A stretch of DNA of 10,077 nt from Bacteroidetes bacterium HGW-Bacteroidetes-12 (GTDB taxonomy: Bacteria > Bacteroidota > Bacteroidia > Flavobacteriales_E > Vicingaceae). The notes beneath the pieces were generated by a model. That model was not told the DNA's origin, made no database searches, and saw only the letters and a list, made by a program, of their open reading frames with translations. The stretch is taken from positions 1 to 10,077 of the forward strand of contig PHDR01000067.1 of assembly GCA_002841035.1 (NCBI GenBank), in the 5' to 3' direction. Position numbers and translations under genes: made by a program. Positions 1 to 6,129 of the stretch are shown here, in pieces (position 1 is the first letter of the stretch; every line of letters starts with the position of its first letter).

Positions 1-13
1 TATTGAAAAGTTT

Positions 14-39
14 AAAAAGGGTAGAACGAAACTACACCT
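14..39 (-). terminator. Possible intrinsic terminator of the PhoH gene
   Basis: Read on the minus strand, a short stem (GG, a bulged T, then GTAG) pairs with CTACCC around a 7-nt loop and is followed directly by five T residues. It begins about 23 nt after the PhoH stop codon, where a rho-independent terminator would be expected. The stem is weak (about six or seven pairs with one bulge), so this is a tentative call. An alternative, longer pairing of the AAAAAGG tract with the CCTTTTT at 45-51 is also possible. Confidence 0.35.
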
Positions 40-61
40 AATTACCTTTTTATTAACCATT

Positions 62-1012
62 TCAATTATCCACTTTTTTATAAGCAAAGATAATCTGTTT
101 TACAAGTTGATGTCTCATTACATCTTTTTCATCAAATTTCACAAAACTTATTCCCTCCACACCATTAAGTACTTTAAGTGCTTGAACCAATCCTGATGGC
201 TGATTTTTGGGTAAATCAACTTGTGTTGGGTCTCCGTTAATTACAAATTTTGCAGATTTGCCCATTCGAGTTAAAAACATTTTAAACTGGCTTTGGGTGG
301 CATTTTGTGCTTCATCTAAAATAACAAAAGCTTTATCTAATGTTCTTCCACGCATAAAAGCAAGAGGGGCTATTTGAATAATACCATTCTCCATCATCTC
401 ATTTAGCTTTTCTGCTGGAATCATATCACGTAAGGCGTCATATAGTGGTTGTAAATAAGGATCTAATTTTTCTTTTAAGTCACCTGGTAAAAAACCTAAA
501 TTCTCGCCTGCTTCAACGGCTGGTCGTGTTAAAATAATACGTCTAACTTCCTTGTTTTTCAATGCTCTAACTGCTAATGCTACTGCTGTATATGACTTTC
601 CTGTGCCAGCTGGTCCGTAAGCAAACACCATGTCGTTTTTATCAATTTCCTCCACAAATTTTCGTTGTGTGGCTGTTGTTGCTTTAACTATTAATCCTCC
701 GTTGCCATAAACTAATACATCAGCGTTGTTTTTTAATGTTTCACTTTCTTCGGGCGTTCCATCTTCTGCCATTAAACGCTCTATATTGTTTTCTGTTAAT
801 TGCTTATATTTAATTATATGAGCAATTAAAAGTGCAACTTTCTGGTTAAAAATAGAAAGCTCTTTTTCATCTCCTATTGCCTTTAAGATAGTTCCCCTTG
901 CAACTACTTTAATGCGAGGAAAATATTTTTTTATAGCAATTAGTTTGTTCTCATTTACTCCATATAAATCCATCGGATTTACTTCGGAAATATCTATATT
1001 AATTTCACTCAA
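62..1012 (-). CDS. phoH: PhoH family P-loop ATPase
   Basis: PhoH-like ATPase, 316 residues, cytosolic with no signal peptide or membrane segment. Visible motifs are the Walker A loop GPAGTGKS (133-140), the PhoH-typical RPAVEAGE (163-170), MRGRTL (220-225), the Walker B stretch VILDEAQN (230-237) and GDPTQVDLP (260-268). The first ~110 residues form the N-terminal domain seen in YbeZ/PhoH-like proteins. Family members are ATPases related to superfamily 1 helicases and have been linked to RNA metabolism and phosphate stress; the exact substrate cannot be read here. The start is a TTG: an in-frame TAA directly precedes it, and the next start, ATG at codon 14, would drop the stretch SEINIDISEVNP, which looks like the family's normal N-terminus. 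It is transcribed alone, divergently from the SAM hydroxide adenosyltransferase gene across a 128-nt spacer. The family call is secure; the physiological role is not. Confidence 0.95.
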   Translation of the reverse strand: MSEINIDISEVNPMDLYGVNENKLIAIKKYFPRIKVVARGTILKAIGDEKELSIFNQKVALLIAHIIKYKQLTENNIERLMAEDGTPEESETLKNNADVLVYGNGGLIVKATTATQRKFVEEIDKNDMVFAYGPAGTGKSYTAVALAVRALKNKEVRRIILTRPAVEAGENLGFLPGDLKEKLDPYLQPLYDALRDMIPAEKLNEMMENGIIQIAPLAFMRGRTLDKAFVILDEAQNATQSQFKMFLTRMGKSAKFVINGDPTQVDLPKNQPSGLVQALKVLNGVEGISFVKFDEKDVMRHQLVKQIIFAYKKVDN

Positions 1013-1030
1013 TTATATCTGTTTTAATTT

Positions 1031-1114
1031 TAACTTTGTTGCCAATTGTTTTTTGTAAAAATCATTAATAAAATTTATTTTATTGGTCTTTACTACAACA
1101 TTTTATTAACTTTC
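1031..1114 (+). promoter_or_regulatory. Candidate promoter boxes for the SAM-hydrolase operon
   Basis: Two sites in the divergent spacer resemble the Bacteroidota -7 box TAnnTTTG. TAACTTTG at 1031-1038 matches perfectly but would leave a leader of roughly 95 nt and has no clear -33 partner. TAACTTTC at 1107-1114 has one mismatch, with a TTG at 1083-1085 spaced 21 nt upstream, and would give a short leader before the ATG at 1141. I cannot decide between them. In AT-rich DNA such boxes also arise by chance. Confidence 0.35.
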
Positions 1115-1140
1115 ATCATTTCAATTGTTGAAAAGAAATT

Positions 1141-1926
1141 ATGGCTATTATTACGCTCACAACAGATTTAGGATTAAAAGACAGCTATGTGGGGTCTATT
1201 AAAGGAGCTATTTTAAAAGAATTACCTTCTGTTTCAATTGTGGATATATCACACGATGTTAAAAAATTTGACATTACTGAAGCAGCATTTGTTTTAAAAA
1301 CTGCATTTCTTGATTTTCCTGAAGGTTCTATACACATTATTGGCGTAAAAACTGAAGTAACACTAAAAACTCCACATGTTGTTGTGTTATTTAAAAATCA
1401 TTATTTTATTGGAACTGATAATGGTATATTTTCTCTAATTTTTGATATTTTACCTGAAAAAGTAGTTGAATTGTCTATTTCTCAAGATACAGACATACTT
1501 ACCTTTCCAACAAAAGATGTTTTTGTAAAAGCAGCTTGTCATATTGCCCGAGGAGGTTCTATGGAGGTTATTGGAAAACCTGTTAGTTCATTAAGAAAAT
1601 CAGAAGTGCTTCGTTCATTTTCTGAAGGTTCTAATATATTGAAAGGGTTTGTTGCTTATATCGATTCTTACGAAAACATCATTACCAATATATCTAAACA
1701 ACAATTTTATGACTTTGGAAAAGGCAGAAATTTTACTATTTTCTTTAGAAGAGCTGAATACAGTATTAGCACCATTTCTAAAAGCTACAATGATGTTCCT
1801 TTAGGAGAGCGTTTAGCTATTTTTAGTGCTTCTGGTTTTCTTGAAATAGCCATGAATAGTGCAAATGCAAGTGGTATTTTTGGTATTCACATTAGGGATG
1901 TTATACGAATTGAATTTTATGATTAG
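1141..1926 (+). CDS. SAM hydroxide adenosyltransferase (SAM hydrolase, DUF62 family)
   Basis: The enzyme family splits S-adenosylmethionine with water or hydroxide into adenosine and methionine; relatives include fluorinase and chlorinase. The protein has 261 residues, a normal length for the family. Family motifs are the opening TTDLG (7-11) followed by D14 and YVG, VDISHDV (34-40, with D35 and H38), GTDNGIFS (91-98) and the C-terminal-domain IDSYENIITNI (174-184). The segment at about 229-246 (ending SANASGIFG) fits the end of the substrate pocket. Plain hydrolase activity is the default reading, since halogenases are rare; the residues seen do not prove it. No signal peptide is present. 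It is the first gene of a three-gene operon, and its end overlaps the next start by 8 nt, which suggests coupled translation. The in vivo role of the family is poorly understood; control of SAM level is a common suggestion. Confidence 0.93.
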   Translation: MAIITLTTDLGLKDSYVGSIKGAILKELPSVSIVDISHDVKKFDITEAAFVLKTAFLDFPEGSIHIIGVKTEVTLKTPHVVVLFKNHYFIGTDNGIFSLIFDILPEKVVELSISQDTDILTFPTKDVFVKAACHIARGGSMEVIGKPVSSLRKSEVLRSFSEGSNILKGFVAYIDSYENIITNISKQQFYDFGKGRNFTIFFRRAEYSISTISKSYNDVPLGERLAIFSASGFLEIAMNSANASGIFGIHIRDVIRIEFYD

Positions 1927-2212
1927 AATAGTAAAAATGACTTTTGACCCTCTAAAAACAGAAGAGTTCCTCTCTATTTTTAATGAAGTTAAACACCATA
2001 TCAGAAACTTTGATGGTGTTGAGCACTTATCCTTATTACGAGACACCAAAAATCCAAACATTTTCTTTACATACAGTCATTGGAAAAGTGAACAGCACCT
2101 TGAAAACTATAGAAATTCAGAACTTTTCAAAACAGTTTGGGCAAAAACAAAAACTCTTTTCATATCCAAACCAGATGCATGGAGTGTCGAAACAACTATT
2201 AAACTTGATTAA
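1919..2212 (+). CDS. Small ABM-fold (putative quinol monooxygenase-like) protein
   Basis: A 97-residue protein resembling the antibiotic biosynthesis monooxygenase (ABM) family of dimeric ferredoxin-like alpha/beta barrels. Visible hallmarks are the opening strand IRIVKMTF, a helix with conserved spacing, GVEHLSLLRD (33-42), the strand FFTYSHWKSEQHLENY (49-64, with the W-x-S-E-x-x-L-x-x-Y pattern) and the closing helix ELFKTVWAKTKTLF. Members act on quinones or polyketide-like aromatics without metal or flavin, or are of unknown function; no substrate can be assigned here. I chose the ATG at 1919 because it gives the family's usual N-terminus; an upstream in-frame ATG at 1859 lies inside the previous gene and adds 20 residues of unrelated sequence. 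The start overlaps the upstream stop by 8 nt and the stop lies 3 nt before the aminotransferase start, so all three genes are very likely one transcript. Confidence 0.88.
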   Translation: MIRIVKMTFDPLKTEEFLSIFNEVKHHIRNFDGVEHLSLLRDTKNPNIFFTYSHWKSEQHLENYRNSELFKTVWAKTKTLFISKPDAWSVETTIKLD

Positions 2213-2215
2213 TCC

Positions 2216-3418
2216 ATGAGTCTATTACGCAACCAAATTTTCCTCAAACTTCAAGCTCAAACCAATGAGAACCCTTATTTGATTGATGTTGAAAAAGCAG
2301 AAGGTATTTATATTTGGGATAAATCGGGCAAAAAGTATATGGACATGATTGCTGGTGTTGCTGTAAACAACATCGGACACAGACACCCATCGGTAATTGA
2401 CGCTATTCAAAAGCAACTCGACAAACATTTGCACGTGATGGTTTATGGCGAATATTTGCAAGATGCTCAACTCAATTTGGCTAAAAATTTGGCATCAATT
2501 TTACCTGATTCTCTTCAGTGTTCTTACATTGTAAATTCAGGAACAGAAGCCAATGAAGGTGCTATAAAGTTAGCCAAAAGATTCACTGGAAGAAAACAAT
2601 TGATTGCTTGTAATTTTTCTTACCACGGAAGTACACATGGTTCATTAAGCGTTACAGGAAATGATGTGAAAAAAGCTGCTTTTCTACCTTTATTACCAGA
2701 TGTAACTTTTATTGAATTTAATAATATTGATTCGCTCAAAATTATTACAGAACAGGCTGCTTGTGTAATTATTGAAACCATACAAGGCGATGCTGGATTA
2801 ATAAAACCTACACAGAAATTTATTGCTGCTTTAAGAGAAAAATGCTCTCAAACTGGTACCCTACTTATTTTTGATGAAGTACAAGTAGGCATGGGAAGAA
2901 CAGGAAAAATGTTTGCTTTTGAGCATTATGGAGTTGTTCCTGATATACTAACCTTAGGCAAAGCTCTTGGTGGTGGAATGCCAATTGGTGCTTTTATTTC
3001 TTCTTATGAAATGATGCACACACTTACTAAAAATCCTGTGTTGGGACATATCACCACTTTTGGAGGTCACCCAGTTATTGCGGCAGCGGCAAATGCGTGC
3101 ATTGAGGTATTAAAAACTACCGATTGGATAGCAAAAACAGAAGAAAAAGGACAGTTCTTAGAAAATCTTTTAAAGCAACATCATTCCATAAAAGAAATAA
3201 GAAGAGCAGGGTTGTTTTTCGCTATTGAAATGGGTTCTTTTGAAATAGTGAAAAAAGTAGTTGAAGGTTGTTTAGAAAAAGGATTGATCGGTTTCTGGTT
3301 TCTATCCACTCCAACTGCATTCAGACTTTCTCCACCACTTTGCATTACACATGAAGAATTAAAAACAGCAGCAGAAATTATTTTAAAGGTAATGGAGAAA
3401 ATAAATTTAACTGATTAG
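2216..3418 (+). CDS. Class III PLP-dependent aminotransferase (acetylornithine/ornithine type)
   Basis: A fold-type I, class III aminotransferase of 400 residues, normal for the ArgD/ornithine/GABA aminotransferase group. The PLP site is complete: NSGTEANE (107-114) for phosphate binding, SYHGSTHG (135-142) with the ring-stacking aromatic, DEVQ (220-223) with the pyridine-nitrogen aspartate D220, and the Schiff-base lysine K249 in TLGKALGGGMPIGAF. The C-terminal RLSPPL (370-375) supplies the usual carboxylate-binding arginine. Such enzymes move an amino group from an omega-amino substrate to 2-oxoglutarate; the true donor cannot be told, and databases often name close relatives only 'aspartate aminotransferase family'. 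No arginine- or lysine-pathway gene is next to it, so argD is not assigned. It is the third gene of the operon, 3 nt after the ABM-like gene, and its last 12 nt overlap tail to tail with the small membrane-protein gene on the other strand. Confidence 0.92.
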   Translation: MSLLRNQIFLKLQAQTNENPYLIDVEKAEGIYIWDKSGKKYMDMIAGVAVNNIGHRHPSVIDAIQKQLDKHLHVMVYGEYLQDAQLNLAKNLASILPDSLQCSYIVNSGTEANEGAIKLAKRFTGRKQLIACNFSYHGSTHGSLSVTGNDVKKAAFLPLLPDVTFIEFNNIDSLKIITEQAACVIIETIQGDAGLIKPTQKFIAALREKCSQTGTLLIFDEVQVGMGRTGKMFAFEHYGVVPDILTLGKALGGGMPIGAFISSYEMMHTLTKNPVLGHITTFGGHPVIAAAANACIEVLKTTDWIAKTEEKGQFLENLLKQHHSIKEIRRAGLFFAIEMGSFEIVKKVVEGCLEKGLIGFWFLSTPTAFRLSPPLCITHEELKTAAEIILKVMEKINLTD

Positions 3419-3700
3419 TTTATAAAGAATCGAGAAGTAATAATTAAAAAGTAATACTGAAACAAGAATTAAGAAAACAGTTACCGAAAGGGCTATTAAA
3501 TTATTTTGTTTTCTTTTTTTATTTTGTAAAATCATATTACTTTTAATATGAGCTAACTCTTGTGGCGTTGCTTTTCTTAATTCAATACCCCTACCTCTTG
3601 AAGTAGGAACATCTTTCCGCTCAAAATAGTTTTTTCTTTTTGCTCTAGCATTGTTTTTAATGGATGCTATCATTGCCGCTACATGTCCACCAAAACTCAT
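3407..3700 (-). CDS. Small single-pass membrane protein of unknown function
   Basis: A 97-residue protein with no domain I can name. Residues 1-65 are soluble and strongly basic, opening MSFGGHVAAMIASIKNNARA and carrying KRK (21-23), RGRG and KKRK (61-64). One hydrophobic helix follows at about 68-90, and the tail is short (ILYKLIS). By the positive-inside rule the basic part should face the cytoplasm, making it a C-tail-anchored protein. The MSFGG start followed by a helix and a lysine/arginine-rich stretch resembles short hypothetical proteins I recall from Flavobacteriia, but that is memory, not a search. It lies 34 nt downstream of the ABC-F gene on the same strand and is probably co-transcribed. 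The basic cytoplasmic part could bind nucleic acid, ribosome or acidic lipid; this is speculation. The 3' end overlaps the aminotransferase gene by 12 nt. Confidence 0.8.
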   Translation of the reverse strand: MSFGGHVAAMIASIKNNARAKRKNYFERKDVPTSRGRGIELRKATPQELAHIKSNMILQNKKRKQNNLIALSVTVFLILVSVLLFNYYFSILYKLIS

Positions 3701-3723
3701 AAGGAAATATTTTTATTTTCCTT
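3701..3723 (-). promoter_or_regulatory. Inverted repeat abutting the start codon of the 97-residue gene
   Basis: AAGGAAA and TTTCCTT form a perfect 7-bp inverted repeat around a 9-nt loop, ending at the base just before the ATG at 3700. On the transcript the upstream arm is the only Shine-Dalgarno-like stretch (AAGGAAA), so folding could hide it. The stem is AT-rich and short; chance is a real alternative. Confidence 0.25.
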
Positions 3724-3734
3724 CTCCTACGCAA

Positions 3735-5336
3735 TCAAGAATAAAGTGTTTCCTTTTGTTGACTCACTTTTTCACTTTCCAAGTATTCATCATAGGTCAT
3801 TTCTTTGTCAATACAACCATTAGGTGTTAATTCCACAATTCTATTGGCAATGGTTTGCACAAACTCATGATCATGAGATGTAAACAAAATAGTTCCTTTA
3901 AAATCTATCAATGAATTATTCAACGTAGTAATAGCCTCCAAATCTAAGTGGTTGGTTGGTTCGTCTAATAACAACAAATTTCCTTCTGCCAACATCATTT
4001 TAGAAAGCATACAACGTACTTTTTCTCCTCCCGAAAGTACATTCGATTTTTTAAATACTTCTTCACCAGAAAACAACATTTTACCTAAAAACCCACGAAT
4101 GTAAACTTCATCTTTTTCTTCAGAATATTGTCGTAGCCAATCAATAAGGTTATCACTTCCATTAAAAAAATGGGTGTTTTCATTTGGTAAATAAGCTGTA
4201 GAAATGGTTTGTCCATAGCTAAAAGTTCCTGTGTCAGGTTTTTGATTTCCTTCTAAAATCTCAAAAAGAGCAGTTGTTGCCATACTGTTTTTGCTGATAA
4301 AAGCAATTTTATCCCCTTTCCTAACATTTAAGTTTAAATTTTTGAATAAGCCATTTTTAGAAATATTCTCTATATGTAAAATTTGGTCTCCAGCTTCTCG
4401 TTGTTGATTAAATATAATAGCTGGGTATCTTCTTGAGGAAGGTTTTATGTCTTCAAAATTAATCTTTTCCAACATTTTTTTTCTACCAGTTGCTTGTTTC
4501 GATTTAGAAGCGTTGGCACTAAAACGAGCAATAAATTCTTGCAATTCTTTTTTCTTTTCTTCTGCTTTTTTGTTCGTAGATTGCTTTTGACGAAGAGCCA
4601 ATTGACTTGCTTGATACCAAAAAGTATAGTTTCCACTGTAAATATTAATTTTACTAAAATCAATATCAACAATTTGCGTACAAACTGTATCCAAAAAGTG
4701 CCTATCGTGAGAAACTACAATTACCGTGTTTTTAAATTCCAATAAAAAATCTTCTAACCAATTGATAGTATGTATATCCAAATCATTGGTTGGCTCATCT
4801 AAAATCAACACATCAGGATTTCCAAAAACTGCTTGAACTAATAAGACACGTACTTTTTCATTACCACTCAATTCGCCAACAGTTAAATAATGTTTTTCTT
4901 CGGTTATTCCCAACGCACTCAGCATAGATGCCGCATCAGCTTCAGCATTCCAACCATCCATTTCAGCAAATTCAGCTTCCAATTCTGATGCTTTAATTCC
5001 GTCTGCATCAGAAAAATCGGGTTTCGCATAAAGAGCATCTTTCTCCAGCATCACTTTCCACAATTTTTCATGCCCCATCAACACTGCATGCAAAACCTGC
5101 GTGTCATTATATTTAGAATGATCTTGACTCAACACAGCCATCCGTTTGCCTTTGTCCAATGAAATTGTACCTGAATTGGGAGTTATTTCTCCTGATAAAA
5201 TCTTTAAAAAAGTTGATTTTCCTGCTCCATTTGCACCAATCACACCATAGCAATTGCCTTCTGTAAATTTAATATTTACCTCATCAAAGAGAATTCTTTT
5301 TCCGTATTGCAAGGAAACATTTTGTACTGTAATCAT
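3735..5336 (-). CDS. ABC-F family ATPase, YbiT-like, with degenerate second P-loop
   Basis: A soluble twin-ATPase ABC-F protein, 533 residues, close to the usual length of the YbiT-type subgroup. ABC-F proteins bind the ribosome near the E site and act on translation rather than transport; no membrane segment is present. Domain 1 has Walker A GANGAGKS (34-41), signature LSGNE (156-160, an N in place of the usual second G), Walker B VILDEPT with E181, and H-loop H210. A charged linker, roughly 240-310, rich in K/E/Q, is the interdomain region that contacts tRNA or rRNA in the family. Domain 2 has signature LSGGE (434-438), Walker B LLLLDEPT with E459 and H-loop H488, but its Walker A reads SKNSMATTAL (348-357), lacking both the glycine pattern and the catalytic lysine. 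A perfect -7 box lies just upstream, and the small membrane-protein gene follows 34 nt downstream. Whether it is housekeeping or antibiotic-protective cannot be told; housekeeping is more likely. Confidence 0.94.
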   Translation of the reverse strand: MITVQNVSLQYGKRILFDEVNIKFTEGNCYGVIGANGAGKSTFLKILSGEITPNSGTISLDKGKRMAVLSQDHSKYNDTQVLHAVLMGHEKLWKVMLEKDALYAKPDFSDADGIKASELEAEFAEMDGWNAEADAASMLSALGITEEKHYLTVGELSGNEKVRVLLVQAVFGNPDVLILDEPTNDLDIHTINWLEDFLLEFKNTVIVVSHDRHFLDTVCTQIVDIDFSKINIYSGNYTFWYQASQLALRQKQSTNKKAEEKKKELQEFIARFSANASKSKQATGRKKMLEKINFEDIKPSSRRYPAIIFNQQREAGDQILHIENISKNGLFKNLNLNVRKGDKIAFISKNSMATTALFEILEGNQKPDTGTFSYGQTISTAYLPNENTHFFNGSDNLIDWLRQYSEEKDEVYIRGFLGKMLFSGEEVFKKSNVLSGGEKVRCMLSKMMLAEGNLLLLDEPTNHLDLEAITTLNNSLIDFKGTILFTSHDHEFVQTIANRIVELTPNGCIDKEMTYDEYLESEKVSQQKETLYS

Positions 5337-5359
5337 TGGTTATTTTTTTTGTAAGGTGG

Positions 5360-5367
5360 CAAAGTTA
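5360..5367 (-). promoter_or_regulatory. Promoter -7 box of the ABC-F gene
   Basis: On the minus strand TAACTTTG matches the Bacteroidota -7 consensus TAnnTTTG exactly and lies 24 nt upstream of the ABC-F start codon, giving a short leader. I see no convincing TTG at the -33 position. Beyond this box the repeat array begins at about 5398. Confidence 0.6.
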
Positions 5368-5412
5368 GTGAAAATAAGTGATAATAGGTAGGTGTTAATT
5401 ATTTTCCCGCAG

Positions 5413-5440
5413 AACCTCCAACTTCCAACCCCTAACCTCT
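5413..5440. repeat. Heptamer tandem repeat, block 1 (four units)
   Basis: Four consecutive 7-nt units, AACCTCC, AACTTCC, AACCCCT and AACCTCT, lie between the truncated core and the first full core. Shifted in phase, the shared unit is CCTCTAA-like. All purine is on one strand apart from the AA pairs, so the run is strongly strand-asymmetric. Confidence 0.7.
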
Positions 5441-5486
5441 AATGTTTTTTTCGCAGATTTCGCTGGTTACCGCAGAATCTCTAATT

Positions 5487-5514
5487 TCTATTCTCTATCC
5501 TCTATCTTCTATCC
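5487..5514. repeat. Heptamer tandem repeat, block 2 (four units)
   Basis: Four 7-nt units, TCTATTC, TCTATCC, TCTATCT and TCTATCC, followed by TCTAAT, lie between the two full cores. In the same phase as block 1 the unit is CCTCTAT/A, so the two blocks are diverged versions of one heptamer. Both blocks run into the next core through CCTCTAAT. Confidence 0.7.
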
Positions 5515-5569
5515 TCTAATATTTTTCCCGCAGATTTCGCTGATTACAGCAGAATCTCGAATTTCTGCT

Positions 5570-5577
5570 TATCTTTG
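5570..5577 (+). promoter_or_regulatory. Promoter -7 box of rnpB
   Basis: TATCTTTG matches the Bacteroidota -7 consensus TAnnTTTG exactly. It ends 4 nt before G5582, the first base of the RNA as set by the terminal helix, which is the expected distance to a transcription start. The repeat core ends only 3 nt upstream, so the -33 region lies inside the core; no TTG is evident there. Confidence 0.75.
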
Positions 5578-5581
5578 CAAC

Positions 5582-5957
5582 GCAAATCGTTCTATCGCTG
5601 TCCCGATAAATCGGGAGAGAGGAAAGTCCGGGCAGCAAAGTGCATCCTACCTAGTGAAAGCTAGGGTATTGTTTTAGGAATGAAACAATAACAGCAAGTG
5701 CCACAGAAAATAAACTACCTTAATGTATTGAGGAAAAGGTGAAAAAGTGAGGTAAGAGCTCACTGGTTATAAAAGTAATTTTATAAATAGGTAAACCTTA
5801 GGAGCTGAAAAATCAAATAAACCAAGGCTTGAGGGTTGCACGCCTAATCTTGGAGGGTAGATTGTTAGTGCGTGGAGGCAACTCCCCGCCTAGATAAATG
5901 ATAGAAACCTCAACCAATGTATTGGTTAAAGGGACAGAACTTGGCTTATAGATTTGC
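5582..5957 (+). ncRNA. rnpB: RNase P RNA (bacterial type A)
   Basis: The catalytic RNA of ribonuclease P, which removes the 5' leader from precursor tRNAs together with the RnpA protein. The hallmark GAGGAAAGTCCGGGC is at 5619-5633 and its 3' counterpart ACAGAACTTGGCTTATA at 5934-5950. The ends are set by helix P1: GCAAATC (5582-5588) pairs with GATTTGC (5951-5957). An early hairpin TCCCGAT/ATCGGGA (5601-5616) fits P3. The length of 376 nt is normal for type A. The 3' conserved block has CTT where CCC is usual (ACAGAACTTGGCTTA), a small lineage change. A perfect -7 promoter box sits 4 nt upstream and a strong terminator begins 7 nt downstream, so it is an independent transcription unit. Confidence 0.96.
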
Positions 5958-5964
5958 ATTTTTA

Positions 5965-6010
5965 TTACAAAAAAAAGGTTGCTTATTATTTTAGCAACCT
6001 TTTTTTGTAA
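5965..6010 (+). terminator. Strong, nearly symmetrical terminator of rnpB
   Basis: GGTTGCT (5977-5983) pairs with AGCAACC (5993-5999) around a 9-nt loop. The stem continues outward through eight A and seven T residues and then TTAC/GTAA, so both strands show a hairpin followed by a T run. It can therefore stop rnpB on the plus strand and, about 120 nt past the stop codon, the converging YceI-like gene on the minus strand. Confidence 0.88.
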
Positions 6011-6129
6011 TCAATAATCAATACTAACTATTAACTAGACGTATAGAATATAGCTATTAAGACACTATATTTTTAACTAAAAACCAGTTAATTCTTTTGT
6101 TTTACGATATATTTCCTTCAGGTTAATAG

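Larger units (their letters stand above)
5398..5566. repeat. Composite intergenic repeat array (core-heptamers-core-heptamers-core)
   Basis: Two 45-nt core copies at 5445-5489 and 5522-5566, start to start 77 nt apart, match at 40 of 45 positions. Both contain CGCAGATTTCGCTG, then TTAC and GCAGAATCTC. A third, truncated core at 5398-5413 keeps only the T/C-rich lead and CGCAGA. The cores are separated by pyrimidine-rich heptamer runs. The core reads on the minus strand as AATCAGCGAAATCTGCGGG, a phrase I recall as a common dispersed intergenic repeat in Bacteroidota; that is memory, not a search. There is no coding potential. The array fills the divergent space between the ABC-F and rnpB promoters. 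Confidence 0.8.

Noticed and set aside
1859..1918. Upstream ATG for the ABM-like gene
   Set aside because: It lies deep inside the SAM hydrolase gene and adds a hydrophobic stretch foreign to the ABM fold; the ATG at 1919 gives the normal family start.
5398..5566. CRISPR array or telomere-like repeat
   Set aside because: There are only two full cores with repetitive heptamer spacers, spacers are not unique, and no cas gene is near. The minus-strand TTAGAGG/TTAGGGG likeness to telomere units is superficial in a short diverged block.
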